Positions 1 through 6,426 of a stretch of 7,933 nucleotides of DNA are shown one piece after another. The first letter of the stretch is position 1. Each line of letters begins with the position of its first letter. The notes beneath the pieces are model-generated. The model was not told where the DNA came from, ran no database searches, and was given only the letters and a program-made list of their open reading frames with translations. The position numbers and the translations under genes are program-made. The stretch is from Candidatus Hydrogenedentota bacterium (GTDB lineage: Bacteria; Hydrogenedentota; Hydrogenedentia; Hydrogenedentales; SLHB01): positions 1 to 7,933 of the forward strand of contig PUMX01000435.1 in the NCBI GenBank assembly GCA_003552485.1, given 5' to 3'.

Positions 1-198
1 CATGTCCAGCGTGTGGCGCACGAAGTCCTCGCGCTCGGTTATCGTGGTCAGGGCGTGGTAATCAGCGATAAAATAGTAACACTGGTGGCCTTGTTCTTGA
101 AGCTCGATGAAATTCTTGATGGCTCCAAAATAGTTGCCAAAATGCAAGCGCCCCGTGGGGCGCACTCCGGAAAGAATGACTTCCTTGTTGCCGATCAT
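1..198 (-). CDS. trpS: Tryptophanyl-tRNA synthetase, N-terminal fragment (3' end off the left edge)
   Basis: This is the first 66 residues of a class I aminoacyl-tRNA synthetase, which charges tRNA-Trp with tryptophan in the cytoplasm. Read on the minus strand from the ATG at 198, it begins MIGNKEVILSGVRPTGRLHF and runs open to the window edge. The SGVRPTG-LHFGNY segment (residues 10-23) is the TrpS form of the class I HIGH signature, followed by GAIKNFIELQ and then YYFIADYHALTT, the usual TrpS order. An AAGGA Shine-Dalgarno stretch lies just upstream on the minus strand. The KMSKS loop and anticodon-binding part are outside the window. TyrRS is the main alternative, but it has a different sequence after the HIGH motif. 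The gene diverges from the small membrane-protein gene at 309. Confidence 0.93.
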   Translation of the reverse strand, partial: MIGNKEVILSGVRPTGRLHFGNYFGAIKNFIELQEQGHQCYYFIADYHALTTITEREDFVRHTLDM

Positions 199-294
199 GG
201 ATGTTCCTTCACTTGCTTGATTGGGTCTTGGCGCGGATACTGGAAGCGCAAGGATACCGCAGCGCGTGGGTGGATTCCAACGAAACACCCGCCG

Positions 295-302
295 AAGGGA
301 GG
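295..302 (+). promoter_or_regulatory. Strong Shine-Dalgarno that decides the start at 309
   Basis: AAGGGAGG ends six bases before the ATG at 309. It favours this start over the in-frame ATG at 201, which has no comparable site and would add a 36-residue extension overlapping the trpS leader. Confidence 0.6.
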
Positions 303-308
303 TCTGCT

Positions 309-665
309 ATGCAGAAGGACCCGCCTACCGCAAATCGCGCGCCCCAACATGCGCGCCGGCGCGCAGCTATGATACGAGGCTGCATAGCCTTGGCGGCGGC
401 GCTTTTGGGCGCGGGCGTTGTGTATCCGTTTGCGCGCGTCACGGGCGAGGCGGCCGCGGCGGCTACAGGTGTTTCCGTCGGCATCGTTTTTCGTGGCGCC
501 GCGGCGGTGTTGACCGCCATCGCGGGCGCGTTCGCCGCCATGTATTTCTATGAAGCGGTGAGGGGGCTTCGGAGAGGCGCGCCAAAAGGTCGGGCCGCGG
601 ATGAGGGCGAAAAATCCGCGCGCGCAGATGCGGAACCGGGCAATGGGAATAACGGCGGGTCCTGA
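309..665 (+). CDS. Small two-helix membrane protein of unknown function (118 aa)
   Basis: I do not recognise the family. The 118-residue product has a basic N-terminus with RRR at 16-18, a hydrophobic helix at about 22-42 (GCIALAAALLGAGVVYPFAR) and a second at about 60-80 (GIVF to MYFY). It ends in a charged, Gly/Asn-rich tail with GNGNNGG near the terminus. A helical hairpin with both ends in the cytoplasm is the simplest topology. The start is chosen for its strong ribosome site. A weak sigma70-like pair (TTGCTT at 213-218, 17 bases, GATACT at 236-241) lies upstream and could serve it, but this is speculative. The stop is 84 bases before the chosen ATPase start, on the same strand, so co-transcription is possible. 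A role in metal export is only a guess from position. Confidence 0.62.
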   Translation: MQKDPPTANRAPQHARRRAAMIRGCIALAAALLGAGVVYPFARVTGEAAAAATGVSVGIVFRGAAAVLTAIAGAFAAMYFYEAVRGLRRGAPKGRAADEGEKSARADAEPGNGNNGGS

Positions 666-749
666 ACCCTTAGCAACAAAGGCGGGGCGGAGCGCGGCGC
701 GAATCGGCGCTTGCCGGTAACGAACCGAGTCTACACAGTTGTATATGTC

Positions 750-2963
750 ATGAGGACGCAAGCCTACAAAGTGCGCGGCATGGATTGCGCCGAAGAGATC
801 GCGATCCTGAAGCGCGAGGTCGGGCCCGTGGTTGGCGGACCGGATAATCTCGAGTTTGACCTGCTCAACGGCAAGATGACGGTGCGCAACGTCGAGTCCG
901 TAAGCGGCGAGGCGGTGTTGCGCGCTGTGCGCCGGGCCGGTATGGACGCGGCCCCGTGGGATGCGGCGGCGGCGCGCGCACAGCCGGGATGGCGCCGTTG
1001 GTGGCGCGACAAGAGCCGCGCGCTGCTTTGCGCGGTCAGCGGCGTCCTTCTGGCCGCGGCTTTCACGGTTCACCTCGCCGGGCACGGCTGGATAACCGCG
1101 TTGACTGGCGGTGAGGAGCCCACGCCCACGAGCGTAGCCACGCTCTACGCCGCCGCAATAGCCGCTGGCGGCCGCTACATCTTCCCGAAAGCGTTGCTGG
1201 CGGCGCGCCGGTTACGGCCCGACATGAATCTGCTGATGACCGTCGCCGTAATCGGCGCCATCGGGATTGGCGAGTGGTTCGAAGCGGCCACCGTGACGTT
1301 CCTCTTCGCCTTGGCGTTGCTGCTCGAGTCGTGGAGCGTGTCGCGCGCGCGCAACGCGATCCGCGCGCTGATGGACCTCGCGCCCACGCAAGTGCGATAC
1401 ATCCGCCCGTCCGATGGCGAAATTGAGGAGAAACCAGTCGAAGATGCGCCGGTAGGCGTGACGGCCATCGTGCGCCCAGGCGAACGGATGCCGCTCGACG
1501 GCGTGGTTACGAAGGGTCAGACCTCGGTGAACCAGGCGCCGATCACGGGCGAGTCCACGCCTGTGTCGAAGGGACCGGGCGATGAAGTTTTCGCTGGCGC
1601 GATCAACAACGAAGGGGCCATCGAGTTCCGCGTCACGAAACGGGCGCGCGACACCATGCTGGCGCGGGTTATCCGGATGGTCGAGGAGGCGCAATCCCGG
1701 CGCGCGCCGAGCGACCAGTGGGTCGAGCGGTTCGCGCGCGTGTACACCCCGGCGATGATGGGCCTCGCGGTTCTGGCCGCCATCGCGCCGCCGCTGATGT
1801 GGGGCGCGAACTGGGAGGCCTCGTTCTACAACGCGTTGGTGCTCCTCGTGATCGCGTGTCCGTGCGCGCTGGTCATCTCCACGCCAGTGACCATCGTCGC
1901 GGGGTTGGCCACCGCGGCAAGGATGGGCGTGCTCATCAAGGGCGGCGTATTTCTCGAAGCGGCGTCACGCATCCGCGCCGTGGCCATCGACAAAACGGGC
2001 ACGCTGACGTACGGACAACCCAGCGTGCAAGAGCTTATGCCGCTCAACGGCCACACGCCGGCAGAGTTGCTGGCGCGCGCAGCCGGCATGGAGCGGCGCA
2101 GCGGCCATCCCATTGCACGCGCCGTCGTGCGCCGCGCCGCCGAAGACGGCGTCGAACCGCTCGACGCGGAAGCTTTTACGGCGGTCGAGGGCCAAGGCGC
2201 TACGGCCACCATCGAGGGCCGGCCCTTCTGGATCGGTAGCCACCGCTTCGCCAGCCGCATGGCCCCCAAAGAAACCCGCGCCAATGAGATGGCGCAAGCG
2301 CTCGAAGACGCGGGGCACAGTGTGGTGGCGGTCGGCAACGAAGAACACGTGTGCGGGCTCATCAGCGTCGCCGACGGCGTGCGCCCCGAGGCGGCTCCTT
2401 CCGTGCGGGATCTCAAGGCCGCGGGCGTCGAGGAGATCGTCATGCTGACCGGCGACAACGAAGGCACGGCGCGGGGCGTCGCCGAGGCCGTGGGCGTGGA
2501 CCGGTTCGAGGCGGAGCTGTTGCCCGAAGACAAAGTCGGCGCTGTCGAAGAACTGGTGCGGCGTTACGGCGACGTGGCCATGGTGGGCGACGGCGTTAAC
2601 GATGCGCCCGCGCTGGCGGCCTCGCGCCTCGGAATCGCCATGGGCGCCGCCGGAACGGATGCGGCCATCGAAACAGCGGACATCGCCCTGATGTCAGACG
2701 ACCTGTCCCGCGCGGCATGGCTCGTGCGCCACAGCCGCCGCACCCTGGGCATCATTCAACAGAACATCGCCGTGGCCCTGGGCCTGAAAGCGTTGTTCAT
2801 TGTGTTGGCCGTGCTGGGCTACGCCACGTTGTGGATGGCGATCGCCGCCGATATGGGCGCGTCCTTGCTCGTTATCGGCAACGGACTGCGCCTGCTGCGG
2901 GACCGTCACGACGCGAACGCTTCCCCCGTAACCGAGGCCGCGCCAGCCGCGAACAGTCTCTAA
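750..2963 (+). CDS. Zn2+/Cd2+/Pb2+-type P1B ATPase (heavy-metal exporter)
   Basis: This inner-membrane pump uses ATP to expel divalent soft-metal ions. From the ATG at 750 it is 737 residues, a normal ZntA/CadA length. An N-terminal heavy-metal domain starts almost at once, with GMDCAEE (Cys13): one Cys followed by two Glu rather than CxxC. Visible in order are MNLLM in the membrane region, the TGES actuator loop at 266-269, the CPC metal site at 370-372, the phosphorylated Asp414 in DKTGT, HP at 453-454 (SGHPIA), TGDN, and GDGVND at 613-618. The last two helices carry Lys680 (GLKALF) and Asp701 (ADMGA). Their 21-residue spacing equals that of ZntA Lys693 and Asp714, which points to Zn/Cd/Pb rather than Cu. 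An upstream in-frame TTG at 711 would add 13 residues. Neither start has a clear Shine-Dalgarno; 750 puts the metal domain at the natural N-terminus. No metal-responsive regulator gene is in the window. Confidence 0.94.
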   Translation: MRTQAYKVRGMDCAEEIAILKREVGPVVGGPDNLEFDLLNGKMTVRNVESVSGEAVLRAVRRAGMDAAPWDAAAARAQPGWRRWWRDKSRALLCAVSGVLLAAAFTVHLAGHGWITALTGGEEPTPTSVATLYAAAIAAGGRYIFPKALLAARRLRPDMNLLMTVAVIGAIGIGEWFEAATVTFLFALALLLESWSVSRARNAIRALMDLAPTQVRYIRPSDGEIEEKPVEDAPVGVTAIVRPGERMPLDGVVTKGQTSVNQAPITGESTPVSKGPGDEVFAGAINNEGAIEFRVTKRARDTMLARVIRMVEEAQSRRAPSDQWVERFARVYTPAMMGLAVLAAIAPPLMWGANWEASFYNALVLLVIACPCALVISTPVTIVAGLATAARMGVLIKGGVFLEAASRIRAVAIDKTGTLTYGQPSVQELMPLNGHTPAELLARAAGMERRSGHPIARAVVRRAAEDGVEPLDAEAFTAVEGQGATATIEGRPFWIGSHRFASRMAPKETRANEMAQALEDAGHSVVAVGNEEHVCGLISVADGVRPEAAPSVRDLKAAGVEEIVMLTGDNEGTARGVAEAVGVDRFEAELLPEDKVGAVEELVRRYGDVAMVGDGVNDAPALAASRLGIAMGAAGTDAAIETADIALMSDDLSRAAWLVRHSRRTLGIIQQNIAVALGLKALFIVLAVLGYATLWMAIAADMGASLLVIGNGLRLLRDRHDANASPVTEAAPAANSL

Positions 2964-3402
2964 TACCCCAACCGCACACCACGGCGCCCGTTGCGCCCCC
3001 GTTGTCTCGCGGCTTCCAGCGTTTCCTACGTCGCCGCGTTACCGGCGTTTCCATAAGACGAGAATGCGCACTATAGTTATGCAATGATGTAAGCCGTGTA
3101 GAATGATAAAGTTATTGACGGCCCGTGGGCGGTTTGTTAAGCTGAGCCTTCATGGTGGAAGATAGCGACCAGTTTCGCGGGACGAAGAATGGAAGCCAGC
3201 GCGTAACGCTACGCCGCGGCGAAACGCGGGCTGTCAGGGCATCCGTTGGGTTGATGCGCCTAATGTGTGGGCGTGCGTGAGGGAGGAATGCGGCCAGTCT
3301 TGCGGGATTATGGAGGATTGCTGCCTCGCCTGTAGAAGACAGAAGGAACACACCGTTCATTGGGATAAAGTGAGAGCCCCTGAAGCATAAGGAGTTGAGG
3401 AT
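2964..3402. other. 439-base region without a convincing gene
   Basis: A small GC-rich hairpin (CGCCG at 3032-3036, CGGCG at 3043-3047, then TTT) could be a weak terminator for the ATPase. TTGACG at 3115-3120 followed 17 bases later by TAAGCT is a weak promoter candidate pointing right. A 42-codon frame from the ATG at 3152 to 3280 has no ribosome site and no recognisable content. The last bases (3389-3394) carry the Shine-Dalgarno of the next gene. Nothing else was identified. Confidence 0.5.
3389..3394 (+). promoter_or_regulatory. Shine-Dalgarno supporting a TTG start at 3403
   Basis: AAGGAG lies eight bases before the TTG at 3403. This is ideal spacing and the main reason to accept a non-ATG start for the following gene. 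Confidence 0.6.
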
Positions 3403-3990
3403 TTGGATTCTGTTCTTGGGAAAAGAACGCGACTCTATTATGCTATGTTACTAATTGTTATTGTTGCGGTGTTAGCTTGGGGAAACCGTGGCTTGCTTAC
3501 AAGTGGTCTTTATTATGGTGTCTTCGGTGGCGTTCCCGCTTCTTCCTACTTTCCAGTAAAACTCAATAACTTGACCGAGGAAGACCTGATAATTACCGCC
3601 TTACTTATCGATCCCTATGTCACAGAAACCTCCCTATCCGGACGGTACCACAGAGAGCGAAGTGGTTGGCGAAAGTTTTTCAAGACTGAGCTTGAATCGG
3701 ATACGGACCGAGAGCTGTCGTTTGCGTTATCTTCTGATCCGTGGGACGCACTGGTATTGGTTGTTGCACAGACGGACACGAGGCGTACGCCTTATGCCAT
3801 TGCGAAGTATCTAGTTATGTGGCCCCATGTTGATGGCGAAGTAGTTCCGCGCCGACAAGAACTTGCTATCGATATTAGCTTGTGTAAGGAGGATTTTCAA
3901 TACGTGTACGGAATAGATCCACCAACTCAAAACTACGATATAGTAACTGTATTCGGGCTACAGCGAGATTGTCCGGGAGATGGTTCATAG
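3403..3990 (+). CDS. Membrane-anchored protein of unknown function, AT-richer than its neighbours (195 aa)
   Basis: I do not recognise this protein. After a short basic N-terminus (GKRTR) comes one hydrophobic segment at about residues 12-27 (YYAMLLIVIVAVLAWG), fitting a signal anchor with the remainder outside the cytoplasm. The following roughly 160 residues alternate hydrophobic and polar stretches (LIITALLIDPYV, DALVLVVAQT, QELAIDISL) in a way that suggests beta strands. There are two cysteines, Cys161 and Cys190, which could form a disulfide if exported. The start is TTG with AAGGAG eight bases upstream. Base composition stands out: three 60-base samples from this gene average about 43% GC, against 77% in one sample of the ATPase gene. 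This suggests recent acquisition. The next frame begins 12 bases after its stop, so the two may be translated from one message. Confidence 0.68.
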   Translation: MDSVLGKRTRLYYAMLLIVIVAVLAWGNRGLLTSGLYYGVFGGVPASSYFPVKLNNLTEEDLIITALLIDPYVTETSLSGRYHRERSGWRKFFKTELESDTDRELSFALSSDPWDALVLVVAQTDTRRTPYAIAKYLVMWPHVDGEVVPRRQELAIDISLCKEDFQYVYGIDPPTQNYDIVTVFGLQRDCPGDGS

Positions 3991-4002
3991 AGGCGCGCGT
4001 TT

Positions 4003-4221
4003 ATGGTGAAACTTTCATTTCAGCTTTATAAGCGTGGCGCGTTATACGACGACAACGCGACCAGCGGGCTGCTCGAGCAAGCGGGCCACCAGGTGGGCGG
4101 CCATGACGACAGTGTATTCGATTTCTTCGACACCGTGGGAAAATTGCGGAGCTCAAGGACTGGTTCCCGCAGGGCTTTAAGGGCTCGGCTCTTGTTGGAA
4201 CAGATGCGATTTGATGAATAG
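4003..4221 (+). pseudogene. Short frame with a -1 frameshift at a G GGA AAA heptamer; decayed gene or recoded ORF
   Basis: From the ATG at 4003 (AGAGG at 3989-3993 upstream) the frame reads MVKLSFQLYKRGALYDDN and on through GGHDDSVFDFFDTVGK. It then turns into a low-quality Arg/Ser/Leu-rich tail ending at the TAG at 4219-4221. In the -1 frame from 4140 the DNA instead reads KIAELKDWFPQGFKGSALVG, then TDAI and a TGA at 4212-4214. This looks far more like a real C-terminus. Joining the frames gives a 70-residue product. The junction is exactly at 4137-4143, G GGA AAA in frame. Three explanations remain open: loss of one A from an A run (pseudogene), a base-call or assembly error, or programmed -1 slippage. 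I do not recognise the family. The frame lies 12 bases after the orphan membrane-protein gene. Confidence 0.5.
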
Positions 4222-4471
4222 GTAGCTACGGACGGACCGTCATTATGATATCGTCGCTATTTAGCTTACGAGGTTGACGCCGCCGAGCGGCCGAAGTAGA
4301 TGTGTCGTGCCGGTCTATGACTTGCGAGCGTATCCCGAAGGCCTAATCTGAGCGCGCGGAGTTTGCGACGAAGGCTTGTCACGCGTCCCGTTTAAGTCGA
4401 TGATAGCGCAATCGATTGGAATTGCGGTATTCTGTAGCTGCGCCGGGCGGGCTGTTGGCGCGTCGCGCGCA

Positions 4472-4485
4472 TGTGTTGAAACACA
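4472..4485. promoter_or_regulatory. Inverted repeat TGTGTT-GA-AACACA, possible operator
   Basis: Two perfect 6-base arms are separated by two bases, ending 88 bases before the ThuA-like start at 4574. The size and position fit a binding site for a dimeric repressor or activator. No regulator gene is present in the window and the site was not seen upstream of the second ThuA-like gene, so the role is inferred. Confidence 0.25.
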
Positions 4486-4560
4486 GCGCTTTGTTGAGGC
4501 GGGGGCGGTTATCCCGGCAGATTGCTTTGGGAACCAGCGTTTGCGGGGGCGCTATTGGGA

Positions 4561-4566
4561 AAGGAG
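4561..4566 (+). promoter_or_regulatory. Shine-Dalgarno that decides the start at 4574
   Basis: AAGGAG sits seven bases before the ATG at 4574. The ATG opens directly into a signal peptide, so this start is preferred over the longer open frame upstream. Confidence 0.65.
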
Positions 4567-4573
4567 ATTGGAT

Positions 4574-5362
4574 ATGATTCAGCGAACCACGCGGTTGTGT
4601 GCATGTGTTTTGGGTGTAGCCGCGGCGCTATTGAGCGGAGCGGCGATGGCGGCGGACGACGAGGCGCCGCACATCGTCTTTATGGTCACCGAGGATCCCC
4701 ATAATTACGAAGCGCACGCTTCGATTCCGCCGTTCGCGGAGATGCTGCGCGACGAACACGGGTTCGAGGCCACGGTAATCGAGGGGGAAGGCGAGCCCGA
4801 GGCGTTTTATTTCCCCGGTCTTGATGCGCTTACCGAAGCTGATCTGCTTGTCGTGTTCTTCCGCCGGCGCGCCTTGTCCGAAGAGCAGATGGGGCTGATT
4901 AGGGATTACCTCGAGGCGGGCAACCCGCTTGTGGGCATCCGGACGGCGAACCACGCTTTTTCCGTACGCGACGATGCTGCAGAAGGCTATGAGGACTGGT
5001 GGGACTTTGTGCCGGACATTCTCGGCTGCGAGAACCGCGGCTATGGACCAGTCGAACCGGGCACGGAGGTGTCTGTCGCGCCTGGCGCCGAGGAGCACCC
5101 GATACTCGACGGCGTTGAGCCGCTGACTTGGCGTAGCGAGGGCAACGTTTATCTGGTCGATCCGCTGATCGATGAGGATGCGCAACCGCTGTTAATCGGC
5201 GAGGCGGAAGAACATACCGAGCCGATAGCATGGACCCGCGAGACCGGCTATGGCGGACGCGTGTTCTATACGTCGCTGGGATATCCGTCCGATTTTGAAG
5301 TTCCGGCGTTTCGCACGCTGCTGGTGAATGGCATTCGCTGGGCGTTGGGGGAAGAGGATTAA
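4574..5362 (+). CDS. Exported ThuA-like domain protein, first copy (262 aa)
   Basis: This is a ThuA-like protein (trehalose-utilisation family, class I glutamine amidotransferase-like fold), likely periplasmic or secreted. Residues 1-26 form a Sec signal (RTTR, hydrophobic core, cleavage after AMA). The single domain fills the rest. A first strand holds HIVFMVTEDPHNY (33-45). A flavodoxin-like core strand reads ADLLVVFFRRRALS, then comes LVGIRTANHAF (Arg123 to Phe129) where classical ThuA members carry a GIH motif. A DWWDFVPDILGCE block (141-153) follows, and the C-terminus has EPIAWTR, GGRVFYTSLGYPSDF (SLGYPSDF at 234-241) and NGIRWALG, a typical ThuA ending. No Cys-His-Glu amidotransferase triad is evident, although Cys152 is shared with the second copy. 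In Sinorhizobium, ThuA acts in trehalose breakdown. For this exported type the substrate is unknown, with sugar-related binding or turnover a guess. Its paralog starts 173 bases after the stop. Confidence 0.85.
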   Translation: MIQRTTRLCACVLGVAAALLSGAAMAADDEAPHIVFMVTEDPHNYEAHASIPPFAEMLRDEHGFEATVIEGEGEPEAFYFPGLDALTEADLLVVFFRRRALSEEQMGLIRDYLEAGNPLVGIRTANHAFSVRDDAAEGYEDWWDFVPDILGCENRGYGPVEPGTEVSVAPGAEEHPILDGVEPLTWRSEGNVYLVDPLIDEDAQPLLIGEAEEHTEPIAWTRETGYGGRVFYTSLGYPSDFEVPAFRTLLVNGIRWALGEED

Positions 5363-5535
5363 CGCGCCCGCGCGCTGGTCAGAGGCGGAAGGCGTTGGCC
5401 AGATCACATTGGCTGCCGCTTGTCAGCGTGATTTGTTGTCGAGATAGAAGAGACACCGCCTCATGAGGGATTTGGACGGTTGTACGTCAAGATGCAGAGA
5501 TTCCCAATGAACCCGCACTGAGAGAGGGCGCGAAT

Positions 5536-6348
5536 ATGGATAACGCATCCAACAAGTTGCTCGCAAGCCAATGCGCGGTGGTGGCGGCGGTTTTGGCCGT
5601 GAGCGTAATCATGCTCTGGACGGCGCCGGCGGCCGCCGAGGAAGACGCCCCGTTTATTGTTATTCTGACCGCCGAGGATCCCCAGAATTACCAGGCCTAC
5701 GAGACCATGCCGGCATTCGCGGAGATGCTCCGCCGGGAGCATGGCTATCGCGTGAAGGTCATCTTTGGCGAGGGCGAACCCGATGCGTTCCGGTTTCCGG
5801 GTTTGGAAGCGCTTGAGGAGGCCGACCTGCTGGTTGTGTTTTTCCGCCGCCGCGCGTTGTCGCCCGAGCAGTTCGGCATTCTTCGGGACTATTTGGGCTC
5901 GGGCAAGCCGCTGGTCGCGTTGCGGACGGCGAATCACGCGTTTTCGCTGCGCGAGGATCCGGCCGAGGGTTACGAGGACTGGTGGGACTTTGTGCCCGAC
6001 ATCCTGGGTTGCGAGGCGCAGGGCTGGGGCGTGGTTGAGCTGGGAACCGCGGTTACCGCTGCGCCGGGCGCGGAGGACCATCCGTTGCTCGAAGGCGTCG
6101 AACCCTTGGACTGGCAGAGCGAGGGCGTGTTGTACCGCGTTGATCCGCTGGTTGATGAGGACGCCGATGTGTTGTTGATGGGCGCCATGGATGACGTTGC
6201 TGGGGAGCCCATCGCGTGGACCCGCACAACGGCGCACGGCGGACGCGTATTCTATACTTCGCTGGGCTATCCCTCGGATTTCGAACAGCCGCAGTTTGTA
6301 AGGCTGCTCATCAACGGCGTTCAATGGGCGCTTGGGGAAGCCGAGTAG
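5536..6348 (+). CDS. Exported ThuA-like domain protein, second copy (270 aa)
   Basis: This is a tandem paralog of the preceding gene, about 69% identical over some 232 aligned residues by my hand count. The signal peptides are unrelated. Residues 1-34 hold a longer hydrophobic core (about 14-30) and a cleavage site after PAAA. The shared blocks are all present: ILTAEDPQNY, ADLLVVFFRRRALS, LVALRTANHAF, the DWWDFVPDILGCE block, EPIAWTR, GGRVFYTSLGYPSDF and NGVQWALG. It has one extra residue before EPIAWTR. An AGAGAGGG ribosome site lies about eight bases before the ATG. The 173-base gap from the first copy holds no gene and only a CCTCATGAGG palindrome (5459-5468), so the two may share a transcript or have separate promoters. 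Divergence is greatest in the N-terminal strand and in the stretch after GCE, which may reflect different ligands. As with the first copy, the activity is unknown. Confidence 0.85.
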   Translation: MDNASNKLLASQCAVVAAVLAVSVIMLWTAPAAAEEDAPFIVILTAEDPQNYQAYETMPAFAEMLRREHGYRVKVIFGEGEPDAFRFPGLEALEEADLLVVFFRRRALSPEQFGILRDYLGSGKPLVALRTANHAFSLREDPAEGYEDWWDFVPDILGCEAQGWGVVELGTAVTAAPGAEDHPLLEGVEPLDWQSEGVLYRVDPLVDEDADVLLMGAMDDVAGEPIAWTRTTAHGGRVFYTSLGYPSDFEQPQFVRLLINGVQWALGEAE

Positions 6349-6361
6349 AATCGGATACGAA

Positions 6362-6393
6362 GCATGGGGGCGGCGCGCTTACCGCCCCCATGC
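6362..6393. terminator. Perfect 12-bp hairpin between convergent genes, likely bidirectional terminator
   Basis: GCATGGGGGCGG (6362-6373) pairs without mismatch with CCGCCCCCATGC (6382-6393) around the 8-base loop CGCGCTTA. It starts 14 bases after the second ThuA-like gene and lies 34 bases beyond the stop of the convergent beta-helix gene, so it can serve both. It lacks a clear U tract on either side (ATGCTATT on the right), so it may rely on hairpin strength or act mainly in mRNA 3'-end protection. Confidence 0.75.
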
Positions 6394-6426
6394 ATGCTAT
6401 TCGCCGCGCCGGGGGCGCGGGCATCC

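Larger units (their letters stand above)
4222..4573. other. 352-base region upstream of the first ThuA-like gene, no gene seen
   Basis: Part of this stretch is open in the frame of the downstream gene from about 4376. That extension has no ribosome site and would bury the signal peptide 66 residues inside, so it is treated as leader. It contains the 14-base dyad at 4472-4485 and ends with the AAGGAG site at 4561-4566. A TATTCT at 4428-4433 lacks a matching -35 element. Confidence 0.5.

Noticed and set aside
201..308. N-terminal extension of the small membrane protein starting at the ATG at 201
   Set aside because: There is no ribosome site at 201, it overlaps the trpS leader, and the ATG at 309 has an excellent AAGGGAGG site.
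195..1085. Long minus-strand open frame opposite the small membrane protein and ATPase start
   Set aside because: It is Arg/Ala/His-rich with no recognisable motif and lies opposite two better-supported genes; typical antisense shadow in GC-rich DNA.
3152..3280. Plus-strand 42-codon frame starting MVEDSDQFRG
   Set aside because: No Shine-Dalgarno and no homology I can recognise. The weak upstream TTGACG/TAAGCT pair is not enough.
3112..3360. Minus-strand 82-residue open frame in the region after the ATPase
   Set aside because: No ribosome site, no family resemblance and biased composition; not supported as a gene.
4376..4573. Upstream in-frame extension of the first ThuA-like gene
   Set aside because: It would place the signal peptide internally, and the AAGGAG site clearly marks 4574.
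5459..5468. CCTCATGAGG palindrome in the gap between the ThuA-like genes
   Set aside because: Ten-base palindromes are common by chance and there is no second copy or associated promoter.
5461..6324. Minus-strand 287-residue open frame opposite the second ThuA-like gene
   Set aside because: It mirrors the ThuA-like codons, and a similar antisense frame occurs opposite the first copy, as expected from paralogous sense genes.
6406..6418. GCGCC-GGG-GGCGC mini-hairpin next to the main terminator
   Set aside because: The stem is only five bases with a three-base loop in GC-rich DNA; the adjacent 12-bp hairpin explains termination better.
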